A program made the position numbers and the translations under genes. Source: Laguncularia racemosa (taxonomy: Eukaryota; Streptophyta; Magnoliopsida; Myrtales; Combretaceae). Taken from it: 64,000 nucleotides of DNA. The stretch is taken from positions 2,790,001 through 2,854,000 of the forward strand of contig JBBMOL010000082.1 of NCBI GenBank assembly GCA_037954665.1, given 5' to 3'. Positions 47,882 through 60,769 of the stretch are shown piece after piece; the first letter of the stretch is position 1, and every line of letters begins with the position of its first letter. The notes beneath the pieces were generated by a model that worked only from the letters and a program-made list of their open reading frames with translations, was not told the origin of the DNA and searched no databases.

Positions 47882-49350
47882 AACTTCATAGTTAAGAAGG
47901 GAAGTAAAGGTAGAAGAGAAGGTAGACCAAATGCAGCTTTAGCTGTTCTGGTGACCAAAACGATGAGGATTAGGAAGAGCAAGTAGGAGGAGAAATGAGG
48001 ATAATAGGAAGAAAAATAGCGAAAAAGCAAGTCTGGTAGTACTTTTGATACACTAAATGAACTAAACCATAAAACATGGGCGAGACTACAAAAAATTCCC
48101 TGAAAATGGAGATAAACTACTTCTGAGAAAGAGCAGAGAAGGGAAGCCTTGTGGATTGTTAAGTCTGGGCTAGTGTAGTTGGTGTAAAAGGAAAGGGACA
48201 TGAGTGAGGATTAATAAATGGAGCATAAAATAATTGCCTTTATACTCGTTGTGCGGGTCATCAGGACAATACAGCACGAGAATACCATAAAACATTTGTT
48301 GAATGCCCATTTTATAAGATGAGAGGGTTTTTGTTTACAGAATTATTAATAAAATTCTTGTATCACTTATTAAATTTGATAGAATTACTCAATTTTATCA
48401 TGCTTTTTGAGATTTCTTTTCACAATACCACATTCATTTTGCAAATGATAAATGATACTGAATATTTTTATCAATTCGGTCCTTTACCATCATGCAAAAC
48501 CATTTTTTTTAAAAAAAAAAACACATAGGGGAGACATGGAATAAAAATGCATTAAAATACTCAAGTTTTTTTTTTTTTTTTTTTATTTAGACCTTCATCT
48601 CAAAATTTTTATTTCAAGATACAAGTTTTTGAAAATGGTTTAGAATAAGGTTGTAAATACTCTATGTTATAAGTGGTATTTGAGTTAGCACTTGAAATGA
48701 GGAAAAAAAAAAGGTCTTGATATAGAAAAACTAAAAAAGCAATGATAGGACTTAAGTTTTTCATAATTTTTTATTTTAGGACCTACATTTTTTTTTTAAA
48801 TTTTAGAATTTATGTTATTATTATTATTATTACTTGAGACCTAATTTTAATGACACTCATAATAGAGAGTAATGAATAACTTATTTTAATTTGGAAGGAA
48901 AAAGAAAATAGTGAAAACGTAAGTCCATTGAGTGGGTGATGTTTTATAGTTTAAACTGGTGAAGTTGGTGTAAAATGAAAGGTGTACCAAAGTGAGGATT
49001 AGAAAATAATAATAATAAAAAAAAATAAGTGCCTTTGTACTGGCTCTGTTACCTTTATGTTTCCAACTTGTAGTGAAACAGGGTCTGGTCTTGTCTTGGT
49101 AACAAACGATGACATCAGAGAGAGAGAGAGAGAGACCATGTCTGGAGCTACATGACACTCTTTTAAGTGAGTTGGAGCCCATCCTGGTCGCAGCAGTGAC
49201 CCAAGTCCACACTCCTCCTATTCCTTTTTTTTGACTTTTGAGCTCACCTTTACCTCCATTTTCCACCTCTGCTTTGTTTTTAACTTCACTTGTAGGTATA
49301 GATTTTCTTTTCTGAAAATAGTGAAGGTTTGTGGTTATAGAATTCACAGC
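47882..49350 (-). promoter_or_regulatory. Upstream region of the pseudokinase gene, with an internal duplication and a GA/CT microsatellite
   Basis: It contains a minus-strand open frame of 113 codons (47860-48201) that could act as an upstream ORF if transcription starts beyond 48201. About 48165-48245 is repeated imperfectly at about 48952-49045; both read SFYTN-TS in the minus-strand frame. A (GA)n tract lies at about 49117-49134. A moderately GC-rich patch lies at 49130-49270. The transcription start is not identifiable. Confidence 0.4.
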
Positions 49351-52300
49351 AATGCTATATATATATAAAATAAAAATAAAAAAGCGATTCTTTATTTTAT
49401 ATATATATAATTTGTTGGATAAATGTCAAATACTTCTTTTTAAATTATTATTAAGATATGTATAGACTTTTTAAACTTTCAACATATTTAGTTAATTTTA
49501 TAATGCTATCGATCTATTATTGTATTTAATTTAATTGGTGAAATGGTTATTAAAAAAAATACTATTATTATAAAAATAGAAATTATGATTTTTCCTATAA
49601 AATCAAAAGAATAGCTATTCTTTATATTTTTTAAAATATATTTTTTATATTTATTTATAAAATCTTTAAAAAAACTATATAAAAAATAGATATTACTTTT
49701 TTTATTCTATTATTTAAGAATTATAAATTTATTTTTACCTTATAGGATTACTCCAGCCTAAACATGCCTTTAAGATATGTAGCTTAACCTATATGGAAGA
49801 TAAAATGTCACATTCAGAATTTAGGCATTTTATAGCAAATGATGTATGATTTAAGAATACATTTACAAGTATCCCTAATTGGTTTTATAATTATATTGAT
49901 CTGGGTTGGGATTGGGCGAAATAATCATGTTGTATTAGGATAAACAAGCAGTATAATTGTATTGGTTTCAGTATTATATGGGTGTATTTTAATAATTTAA
50001 TTATTCTGTCGTGTCACCAGTAATTACCCTGTAGGGCAATGCAAAAGGAAAAAAGTATTGCACCAGTCCCGAAAACAACACATGTGACCAATCTATGGTG
50101 CACCGCCTAGAGAAAATCTTTCCTATAGAATAACTCTATATGCTTTTGGCCAAATTTAAAAAAACAAAAAAATTACAAAAGAAAAAGGAGCCCGTTTGTC
50201 TTTCACTTGCCCTCTTGTTATTATTATTATATTCAAATGGAATATTAATTATGTTAAATAATTAACATTTCTACAACCAAGATCCTTGAAGCCTGGCTCC
50301 GGTAGAGAACCCAGAGTTCCACAACGAGGATGTTTTATACAGCCCAAGTGTTCGGCAAAACGCACGACACACCCACCCATGTGGATGAGGATCACCCCTC
50401 CAGGTTGCTGCGTCAGAAGGTTTGACTATTGCTTTATGGCTACTTGCTTTAATTAGTTTTATTTTGTGCAAACCATATCTTTGTCCAAAGGTGAAATTAG
50501 ATTTGCTGTAATTTGTACACAATACAGAAAAATGGTTTTAATGTACTTATGACTGTTATTATTAATAATAAAAGACAAATGTTTATCGTATATATATAAA
50601 CTTTTTCTGTATATATATATATATTAATAAAACTCCATTAATCAATTAGGATATATTTGAAAGAATAATAAATATGAGTTATTAGTCCATAGATATCTTA
50701 TTGTCTAAAGTTGTCCTTAATCCAATAAACATTTAGAAGGGATACTAATATTTAAACTTACACATTGTATGACTAAAGTAATTCTCATTAGACTAAGGAA
50801 AAGATATTTAAGGTATATTTGATATAATCCGTCAGTCAATGATACTACATATTCAATGTCGTTAGTTTTTCCTTTATATAGACAAGTGTGGATAATCACT
50901 AAATCAAAGACCTTCACGTATCTAATCTATGGGTTCTCGAACTTTGATACCATCAAACACAATTTTAATTGAGATTGTAAATAATAAAGTTATTTGGTAC
51001 AACATAAAATGTAGAGAGGATATTGATAAGTGAAGATAGAAATTCATCACCCCTTGGATTAGAGAGTTGATACTTAGGATTGCTTGGTTGGATAAGAGTG
51101 ATTGGTATGCCATTGCCCATGATAAAATTTGTCAAGTCTAAACTATCTTGAAAACCACCTTAAAAGGTTAAACATTGATGACATGGTATGTAATGATTAA
51201 ATGGGGATATCGCGTGATGAAGAAATTTTAATTATACCGTAGTTTGTTTCATAGTTGTTAAGGTTCCCATTTTGATTCGTGTCTAAAAAACATTGCCTTT
51301 GTGTATAGAAATAATACAAGAAATAATGGTTCAATGAATAATTTAAAAAGGACTTGATGTGATCGAGTGCATAATTTAAAGAATATTTGAGTTGTTGAGT
51401 GGATATTCATGTAATTCAAATATTATTTTATCATGACATATGGAAGCTAGTTTGAAAAAGATTTGATGATAAAATCTTATCAAAGATGATTCTCCCCCTT
51501 ATAAGTGAGAAGAGATGACATGCATGTTTTTTCCCATTCACTAGAATAGAGAGAGAAGAGAAGGGAATAAGATTCTTAATTATTTCAAGTTTTGGTAATT
51601 CTAATCCAAATTACTAAGTGATAGAGGAATTAGAATTTCTTTATATTATTGTGTATATGGCTACGTTAGGAGGATATTATTTAATGTCTTTGTGGTGAAT
51701 ATAATTATATTATTTTATGAGAGGCAACAAGAGCCTTAATTTTCACTTGAATTCCATTCACAAGATGAAATGGTTTTGCATTATAAGAAAAAGGTAGCTT
51801 TTCTTATAACCATTTTTTTTTTTTTAACATTATACATGTCAATTGTCACAACTGGATCTATAATAGGCTTTACGAACACATTTTAAACTTCACTATGTTT
51901 TATGCACTATAAAATCTAATAGATAGATATAAGTATAATAGTTACTTAAAATAGAAGAGAAGTACATTAAGGTTTGGATTAGAAACTTACAATAATAGAA
52001 AGTTCAAATAAATCTTTTGCATTGTTCTTTTTTTTTTTTTTAAGTCCCCAGAAAATGATTTAAAGACGTGGTAAATTAGTAATTTTAATATTGATTTTTT
52101 TTTTTACCTTGGATAAATAGTTAACCCTAGGACTTTTCTACACAAACCTTAAGAAGACATTAAGGGAAGCACCTGTCCCCTCTTTCTCACTCTATTTAAT
52201 TTTAGTGTCACCCTCTCTCTTGTTGTCACTGTATGTTTTTTTTTTTTTCTTTTTTTTTCCTTGGATTTCTATGGTAAGAAATCTCACTCTTATTCAAGAG

Positions 52301-53034
52301 GTGTTTAATCTACCTTTTGATCAAAGTTGCAAATAGATTTCTAATTAGTTTATGGTAACGATTCAAGGAGACTTTGGAAAGGAATTCAAAATACAATGTA
52401 TGGGAGACTCATCAGCTTGTGGTAATTGTGAAATGGTATGAAAATCATAATATGTAAATAAAATTTGAATAATATTAGAGTTTGATCCTTTTCAAACCCT
52501 TTTTTAGATGTTTGTTGAAAGAAAATTCAAAAAAAGGGAAGGTGAAGAAATAATAGGAAATGATGATTTAGGGGATTTGGCGTGTTTGTAATGAGGTAAG
52601 CAATTTAAATTTGATTAGATTATGATTTAAAGATGACCTTCAAGCTTATAATCATATTAATGGAAAATTAGAAAACTCAATTATGATTATTGATGAATAT
52701 ATAATGTCAATGACAAACTTAAAAAGATTATAGAAACTTAGGCAATAGATTTAGGTACTAAAATACCAAGTGTGAGCAAGTGGATTGTTGATGTGATGAA
52801 CTACTTTGATATAGGTTAGGTTATCTAAAAGAAAGTTGATACTAAGTTAGATTGGTGGAACAAGGTGTTGTAATGGATGGTGAAGTGAACTAGTAGATTG
52901 GTCTCTAATACAAGTGATGGCTCTAGAATAAAACTATTTGTTTTTGGATCTTCAATCTTGGAATGTACTTGTTATATTGCTCTTGAATCTTGGTATCTTC
53001 ATATTTATATGTTTATGGTTCTTTAGAATTTGGT
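49351..53034. other. AT-rich gene-free stretch
   Basis: No gene is supported. A short palindrome of (TA)n flanking aaaataaa/tttatttt lies at about 49352-49410. A GC-richer patch at 50271-50430 carries an 83-codon minus-strand open frame without recognisable homology. A (TA)n microsatellite lies at about 50605-50626. Confidence 0.5.
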
Positions 53035-54324
53035 AATCTGAATTGATTCTTACTCTAGTCTTAGTGATTAGTTCTTGGGGTCTAAGGATCCAAATTCATT
53101 GATTTTAAGATCTATGGATTTGCATTTGTTCTTAGGTTTTAAGCTCTAGGAACCAAACATGTGTATGGGGTTATTTAGGGTTTCTATCTTTACTTAAATA
53201 AGATGATGAATTGGAGTTGTGCTATTGTTTGTTATTTTTAGTGTATTAGTATATATGTCTAACTTTTGCATGTAGCATGGATGGAATATTTTTTTCTTTT
53301 TTCTTTTTTTTTGGGTGGTGTGTATCCTAAGCTTGAAAAAAATAATTATTTAAATTTATTTTAAAAAAGAAAAAAATACATACAATTATGTACATATTAA
53401 AGAATAAACAATCACGTGGTTAAGTGCTTAACTTTGTAAGTATGTAGTCATAAGTTTGATTCCCATAAATATTATTTTATTTTTTTCAAGTTACATTTAT
53501 TTTTATATTGCTTGAATGGCATTTTTTTTTCAATACCTAATAACATTGTTTCATTCATTAAAAAATTATAGCAACAAGTAAATTCTCCTAAGATGCTATT
53601 TATTTATTAGTAACACCATAAATAATGATTACATTATTAATATTATAAATATCTCCGTCTTATCGCATAAAGATTAATAAACAATAACAATTATGATTCA
53701 CTAATATTTTTTACAAATAATATTATGAAAATGCATATAGAATATTGAATGACTGATTGCCTAATCACTTATGTTGATAATGATATTCTTATAGTATTGC
53801 TAATGAAACAATTTTGCAAAATCATCATAACAAGATATTGTAGAATACTTATATTTATATCATTTTGCTCTTTTTGGTCTATTTTCAATTTTCTATTTAA
53901 ATAATTTTTGTGATCTTTTTTTTTTAGTAACAAAACTTAAATAGGTCTATGTATTAACTTTAATTTTTTAATAAATTGATAATTATATTTTATTTAATAT
54001 ATATGCCATGATGAAAAGGTAAATTGTATGTTCTCTTAGCCTCTTATGAAATCAACAAGCATCTTTAATCTTTTCCTATAAAATTTAGAAGTATTAAAAA
54101 GTATTGCAAGTGCACTCGTTAGCAAAATCCTTTTGTATATGTAAGGTGCACTATGATTGTAATAACAACTAGAGATTTTTCGAGGATAAACTACTAATCT
54201 GAATTGATTCTTACTCTAGTCTTAGTGCAAGGTGCACTCTCTTTTCTTTTTCTTTAAGCGTGGAAAAAAATAATCATTTAAATTTATTTTAAGAAAGAGA
54301 AAATACATATAATTATTTACGTTT

Positions 54325-56367
54325 TGTAAACATCCCATTTTTACCCTAATAATCACTAATAATCAATTTTCAATTTTTTCCATTTTTTATAATTTAGCAA
54401 AAATAGGAAAAATATTCAAAAAATAAAATAAATAGGAAAAATACATCAATTTTGGAAAATAATTGCAAAAATGGCAATAAAAGGATTAAATAATTTTTTA
54501 AATTTTTTGAAACTTCAAAAAATACAAAAAATAAAAAAATCACATTGCATATATGCATATTGCGAAAATAAAAAAAATCGAGTAAGTGGGCTAGCTTAGC
54601 TGGTCTGAACCATGGCTTAAGACGCATGGAGAGGGGCTCGGTCACGGGTTCGAAATGCAGGGGAGGCAGAATCCTCATTTTGCAAATTTTTTCATTGCTT
54701 GGGACACGTGTCAACAGCTGATTGGTTGGAGCGAGCACACGCGCCAGGCGCGTGATCGTCTTCAACCTTCGTCCGAAATCGTCACTGGCGAGGAAAAATT
54801 GAATTTCGGCCGTTTTGATTCGATTTTTTGCACAAATCCAGCAGATCTTCAACAAAAATAGGATAAACATTATTCAATTAGAATCAAATCGCAACAAATT
54901 GATGGATTTGCACAAATCGGAGAAAGATTTTAACCGCAAATCCGATTTGCTTCAATTGGAGGAAATCCGAGCTTATCTAGCTCGATTCTTTATGCCTATA
55001 AATTGAGGAGGAAAGGAGGAAGCAAGATCACGGATCAAAAGTGAGGAAAAGAGAGAGAATCGAAGCCTCGTCGGAGTTTCCAAGCCACAACCACCGATCA
55101 AGCATCGAGTTGCCACTAGGAGGCGTTTTTGGAGAAATCCACCGCTACGGTTGAGTTCCCCACCCCCGAAAACTTAGGAAACGAGCATCCCCAACCGTCG
55201 TGACCAATCGACCCGACCCGACCCGCTTTGACTCGATCCGAACCCGACCGACCTGACCTGGATCCAAGTAAGTCGGATTTTTTGATTATTTATTTATTTA
55301 TTTCTTATTTGTTTATTTAGTTTATTTTATTCGAATTCCTTTATTTATTTACTTGTCAATTCCAAAATGAAAAAAATATTAGAATTTAGATTAGTTTTCT
55401 TTTTTTTTAGGTATTAATTTAGGATGAGTAATAATAGAAATAAAAATAAAATAAATAATTATAATAATAAATGATAAAAATATATAAAGAAAATGATAAA
55501 AATATATATAAGAAAAAATAGTAAAATTTAGATTTTATTTTAGTGTAGATAAATAATATAGGAGAATATTTTTAATAAAAATTATAAAAAATAATAAAAA
55601 TTAAGAAAAATCAATAAAAATTAATCAAAATTATAAAAAAATTAATAAAAATTAATAAAAATTTATAATATTAGAAATGGGTTGAAAAATAGAAAAAAAA
55701 TGAATTTTTTATCACTTAGAAAAATCATTTTCTTAAATAAATCAAAAATTGGTTTTTCTTAAAAATTATTATTTTTCAAAAAAAAAAAATCAAATTATCA
55801 AGTTTAGGCTTAGATTTTTCAGAAAAATACTAAAATGATAAAAACGTAAATCAAAAGAAATTTTATGATTAAAAATCACCAACACATTAAAGTTTTTCAG
55901 GAAAAGCGAACTACGACCCGTTTGATCCGAATAGCAGCTACGTAGGCACCCATTTGAGGCAACCCTAAAAAGAATAAAAAAATCATTTTCTTAGAATAGG
56001 TTATTAAAAAACACAATAAAAAGACAACAAAAAAAATAAAATAAAAGACATTTGGATAAGGTTTAGGTTTTAGGAGATTAGGCTGGTAACCTTAGGGTTT
56101 TAATAGGTTAGCCTCCGAACTCAGAAACTTTGATTTTCCCTTTCCTCTTTTCACAAAAAAACGAGAAGAGAAAATTACGCTGACCAGTGGTCCAAATTAG
56201 GATTGATCTGCTCAATTAGTCCTAATTCAATCTTTCCCAACCATAGTTAGGTGGTGACTCCAAAACAAAACGAAATTCCTAACTCAAGTCGAGGGTTTAC
56301 ATTAGATGAGCATAGGGTCTAGTATAGATCGGATTAGGAATGGAAAATCCAAAAATTAGACTCGACA
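54325..56367 (+). mobile_element. Solo LTR (2043 bp) with target-site duplication
   Basis: It begins TGTAAACATCCC and ends ACTCGACA. The flanking 5-mers are CGTTT (54320-54324) and AGTTT (56368-56372), one mismatch. Copy A of the local duplication preserves the uninserted site (tacatattaaagaataaa near 53390), and removing the LTR plus one 5-mer restores colinearity exactly. A TATA-like CCTATAAATTGAGG lies at about 54995-55008, inside the LTR, followed by C-rich sequence. A tRNA-like stretch with A-box and B-box motifs (tagcttagctgg, gggttcgaa) is at 54591-54656. No internal region or second LTR is present. It is the same family as the fragment at 10190-10839. Confidence 0.88.
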
Positions 56368-56425
56368 AGTTTTAAAGAATAAATGGTTATGTGGTTAAGC
56401 ACATAACTTTGTAAGTCTGGTTATA

Positions 56426-57069
56426 GGGTTAGGAAATTTTTTTTGATCGAATTGCGAATTGGATCGAATCAAACCAAATTGAATTATAAATTACGTTTGA
56501 ACCATCTTTTTAGATTTGAAAAAATTATGAATAGAATTTAACCTTCTTTTAGGTTGAAAAGATTATAAACTGGATTAAATCATTTCAAATCGAATTAAAC
56601 TATGAGAAGTAAAAACAAAAAAATAGAAGTGAAAATCTAAAAGATGTATGAATAAAAAAGAGGATTTTCTCTTATTTGATTTTCATCAAGTAATCTACTA
56701 TTTTTTTATTTTGTATTTTATTTATTGACTGATATAGAATTCACAATTATTTTAAGAGAGACAAATAAGTATTAAAGATGGTAAATGATGTCAAAGAAAT
56801 AATAATAAATTAGGTCTTTTTTTATGTCAAGAGTAATTTTTCATAACTTATCGACTTGCATATAGGAAAAAAAATTAATAACATGTATAAAGATGGTTCA
56901 ACTTGTGAAACAAATTAGACTAAACCCTTTTTTTAAGCTAAAAAAAAATTATAAACTAAATCGTATGATTAAGTTTAATTTAGATAAAAAACCAAATCAT
57001 AATATATGGTTTAGTTTGGTTCAGTTCAATGAATGAATTATATCGAACCGAATCGTGCCCACTCCTATG
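56426..57069. mobile_element. Non-autonomous TIR-type (hAT-like) insertion, 644 bp
   Basis: It interrupts copy A' relative to copy A (53440-53455). Flanking 8-mers TGGTTATA (56418-56425) and TGGCCATA (57070-57077) agree at six of eight positions, as an old hAT-type target duplication would. The right end, read inward on the minus strand, is AGGAGTGGGCACGATTCGGT, the style of many plant hAT MITE ends; the left end (GGGTTAGGAAATTT) is only loosely inverted-repeat. It has no coding capacity. Confidence 0.6.
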
Positions 57070-57815
57070 TGGCCATAAGTTCGATTCCCATATATGTTAT
57101 TTTACTCTTTTCAAGTTGTATTTATTTTTATATTGCTTGAATGACATTTTTTTTTAACAATACCAAATAACATTGTTTCATTCATTAGAAAATTATAGCA
57201 ACAAAATAAACTCTTCTAAGATGCTACTTATTTATTAGTATTGAAATAATTTCTTTTGAGGTGCTATTTATTTATTAGTAACACCATAAATAATGATTAC
57301 ATTGTCAATATTACAAATGTTTTGGTCTTATTGCATAAGGATTAATAAACAATAACAATTATGATTTACTAATATTTTTTACAAATAATATTATGAAAAT
57401 GAATATGGACTATTGAATGACCGATTGCATAATCACTTATGTTGAGAATGATGTTCTTATAGTATTGCTAATGAAACAATTTTGCAAAATCATTATAAAA
57501 AGATATTGGAGAATAGTTATATTTATATCATTATGCTTTTTTCGGTCAATTTATAGTTTTCTATTTAAATATTTTTTATGATGTTTTTTTTTTCTGGTTA
57601 ATAACAAAACTTAAATATGTCTATGTAGTAACTTTATTTTTTTTTTTAATAAATTGGTAATTATATTTTATTTAATATATATACCTCAATGAAAAGGTAA
57701 ATTGCATGTTGTTTTAGCCTCTTACAAAATCACCAAGCATCTTTAATCTTTTCCTAAAAAATTTACAAATATTGAAACATGTTGTATCCTTTTATATATG
57801 TAAGGTGAACTATGA

Positions 57816-57961
57816 CTGTAATAACTTTTTAGGATAATTTTACCATATTCTCTCTAACTTATTATATTATAATATCTTAAGATATAAACTGTAATAACTT
57901 TTTAGGATAATTTTACCATATTCTCTCTAACTTATTATATTATAATATCTTAAGATATAAA
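57816..57961. repeat. Perfect 73-bp tandem duplication
   Basis: 57816-57888 and 57889-57961 appear identical base for base, from ctgtaataactttttagg to cttaagatataaa. It lies at the very end of copy A' of the local duplication. Perfect identity suggests a very recent event or an assembly artefact. Confidence 0.93.
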
Positions 57962-59586
57962 CAAGCTCCAACACGGTTTAATTTATATATTTTCCGTTTA
58001 TCTAAGTATGATCTAATTCAATGATAGACTGTTAGAGTAATTGATCAAAAGGGGTGGATCTCCCTTTTCCCAAGGAACAGATTTCGATAGGCACGATTTC
58101 CCAAAATCATAATTTCAAAAGTTTATTGTGGATGTGCATTAGTTTCGGTAACTTTTTGTATAATCATGTTCATGTCGTGGAGGACTTTCTTGAGTGCAGA
58201 CAAGCATGGTGTGAAGTGCGAACCAACTCATGTTGGTGCATGCAATTGATTAAGTTTAAACGCATCCAGCCTTCCCTTCTAGTTAAAGCACAGAACCATC
58301 TTCACACACCTTCGTTGTTGGTAGAGTCCCAGTCATAAATGGTTACTGTCCATCTTACATTATAGAAAATCTGAAGGATCAGAAATGACATGAATAAATC
58401 ACTAGTTGCCTGCCACATGTTCGATATCAAATTAACAAAGGTTACATTAACGAATCATGTTTCAGGATATGTGTTAAAATTCAAGAATTAAAAAAAAAAA
58501 AAAAACATATTTCTCTCCACTCTTATTTGAATTCATTCTTCCATCTTTCTCAAAACATAAAATTCAACTTGACTTACGAGTCAAGTGCCCACTCTAATGT
58601 AGGGAGATTAATCCCACTTTGAATATATTTATTTTGAGCACATGGGTCCATCTTTTGCTATTTATCACTTATGAGAAGGAGAATTGTGGAATGATGAGGA
58701 GCAATCTTTATATGATAAGAAAAAAAAGCAAACGATACTCAGATTCGGCAACATATGGCATCGCTAGAATAGGATCTACATATTTTGAATATGACAACTT
58801 TGTTTGTTAGGTGGTATGATTCTCTCACCATTGCGAGGTTGAGACATTTGGATGTCATGTTTTATAAGAATACTAAATAAATTTGCCAGATGACAAGAGG
58901 GCAAAAGCATATATATCAAATTAAAGTAAAAGTTAAAAAGGGCAAATTCAAACTTCAAACCAGGGTCAATAAAAAGACATGCATGCAAGACAAATGCATA
59001 TATGTTATGCTTATGATTAATAAGAAAAGCGACTAAAGAAAATTTAGCAACTAGTAGTCTTGAGGAGCAGACGATCCACCTTAAGTTTTTTTTTTTTATA
59101 TATATATATATATATATATATTAAATCAACTGCTCTGCATTCCCTATATCAAATCAGTACCACCAACATCCAATGCAGCATCCGGAACTAATCTACTCTG
59201 ATTTCTTCACCTAATCCCATTTCAAAATGTTTCCCGTCTTATATATTATTTAAATGGTAAAACCTTAATCATCATATTAAAAATGGTTATGCGTAGTTGT
59301 GAGATCCTACGATATTATAAGTGGAAAAAGGGATTTTAATAAAAATTATAAGATCCTATGGGAAGGTGGTTTGTGAAAAATACTAAGTCAACACTAATCG
59401 AGAACTTTGTATGATAGCTGAAACTATCAATTAATCACGTTTTTAACTTGATTATTAACTTAAATTGAAATGATCTTATAGTAAATGAGTGGTTTACTCT
59501 GCCTTGTGGACCATAAACATTAGAGTAGGCATGCAAATTCTTCAGCTAGCAAACATGGCCTCTGATGTCAGAACTTTGAAGATAAA
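57962..59586. other. Gene-free stretch with an (AT)n microsatellite
   Basis: A 94-codon open frame at 58054-58338 has no family signal I recognise. A T-run followed by a long (TA)n tract lies at 59087-59121. Nothing else is identifiable. Confidence 0.5.
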
Positions 59587-60769
59587 GGTAGCGTTTGGTT
59601 GCCACAAAAATGTGGTACTGGACAGGACAAATTTTTTTATCCTGCGTTTGGTTGCTATTCATGAAAAAAGTACTGGACAAAAATTTAATGTGGTACTGAA
59701 CAAAATAGCAAATTTTTGTACCACATATAATTAGGTACAAAAAATCTAGTACTGGTCAAAAATTTATTTTTTTCGAAATCTCCAACTTGCCCTTCATATT
59801 TTTCTCTTTACAAACAAACCCCACTTCCCCAAACCCTTTTCATTTGAACCCATCCGCGCTGCACTAGCTTGCCCTTCAAGTGCAGTAAGAAAACCCATTG
59901 GCGCCGCTCCAAGAACGGGATTTATCATGCAATCGATCACTATTCAAATGTCGCTGTTGTCACACTAGAAGTCGCCGTCAGGTTCGTATCCTTCCGTTCT
60001 TTCTCACATTCTTGCTTGCTTTTTTATGTTTCCCTCATGCTCTACTCGTGGTTGTCGCCGTTCGTTTAGATTTCCCTTGCTTGTTTGCTTTTCTATCTTC
60101 ATTGCATGCTCTTTGTTTGGTCGTCGCTGTGTGTTTAGATGTCTGTTGAAATGGGACGGTGGTGGTGGATCAATCTTTCATGTAGAAATAGATCATCACG
60201 TATCCCAACTTGATTCCAAACTCACTTTTTGATTTCCAGTACGATAAGAATAAAGAAAATTACATAGCATGAGAACAATAATATAACATAAGTTTTTTTT
60301 TTAAACCATGTTTATTGCTAATTTCAAGTCAAGATTCTTTTATGTTGTATATTATTTATCACGTATATATACTATATCGGAACATCATTTTTAAGATAAA
60401 AGAAAAGTAAGTAATGTGTTATTTTATTAAATATAACATAAATTATTGTAATTTATAATATGAATTATTAAACTTTTTCAATCAATAGATTTACACGAAT
60501 TATTTTATATAATTTATAATCTTTTCAAATTGTATTTTCTTATAATAATATCAAATATGTATAAATAACTATGATATAATTAAAAAGGGTATAATTGTCA
60601 AATTTACTATGATCAGTCAAGTACTTTACAATTCTAAACACTAGACAACACAAAAATCTTTATCCAGTATTGAACAAACCAAATGTGGTACAATTTTTTT
60701 TTGTCCAGTCCTTATTTTGTACTGTTCAGTATTCCTTATCCCGTCTAGTACCAATAACTAAATGCTACC
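59587..60769. mobile_element. Non-autonomous DNA transposon with GGTAGCRTTTGGTT terminal inverted repeats
   Basis: The left end is GGTAGCGTTTGGTTG. The reverse complement of the right end is GGTAGCATTTGGTTA. Further in, both subterminal regions carry repeated tactggac / gtactgaac / gtggtac motifs in mirror orientation. The immediate flank is AAA on both sides, so the target duplication is at most 3 bp or degraded. Length is 1183 bp with no transposase. The superfamily is not certain. The middle (about 59800-60190) is GC-richer and gene-like. Confidence 0.75.

Larger units (their letters stand above)
53035..57833 (+). repeat. 1.16-kb local tandem duplication (copy A 53035-54195; copy A' 54196-57833 with insertions)
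   Basis: Copy A and copy A' start with the same 32 bases (53035 and 54196). After an internal deletion of about 220 bp in A', both continue through ataatYatttaaattta, agaataaa, gtggttaag, aactttgtaag, gattcccata, tgcttgaat and caaaatcat to the end. Copy A' is lengthened by the solo LTR at 54325-56367 and the TIR-type insertion at 56426-57069. The shared unit contains a tRNA-like B-box stretch (gtttgattccca), so it may itself derive from a SINE-type repeat. Confidence 0.88.

Noticed and set aside
49100..49347. Minus-strand 153-codon open frame with Ser/Arg-rich text (48886-49347)
   Set aside because: It crosses a GA/CT microsatellite and AT-rich tracts with no domain; composition explains the length.
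50271..50522. Gene on the minus strand in the GC-richer patch
   Set aside because: It has 83 codons with no recognised motif, no splice partners and no conserved neighbour; evidence is insufficient.
54591..54656. Genuine tRNA gene
   Set aside because: The A- and B-box-like motifs are present, but the flanks do not form an acceptor stem and no anticodon arm is convincing.
54394..54870. Minus-strand 158-codon open frame in the solo LTR
   Set aside because: It is a Phe/Leu/Lys-rich translation of AT-rich LTR sequence with no similarity to known proteins.
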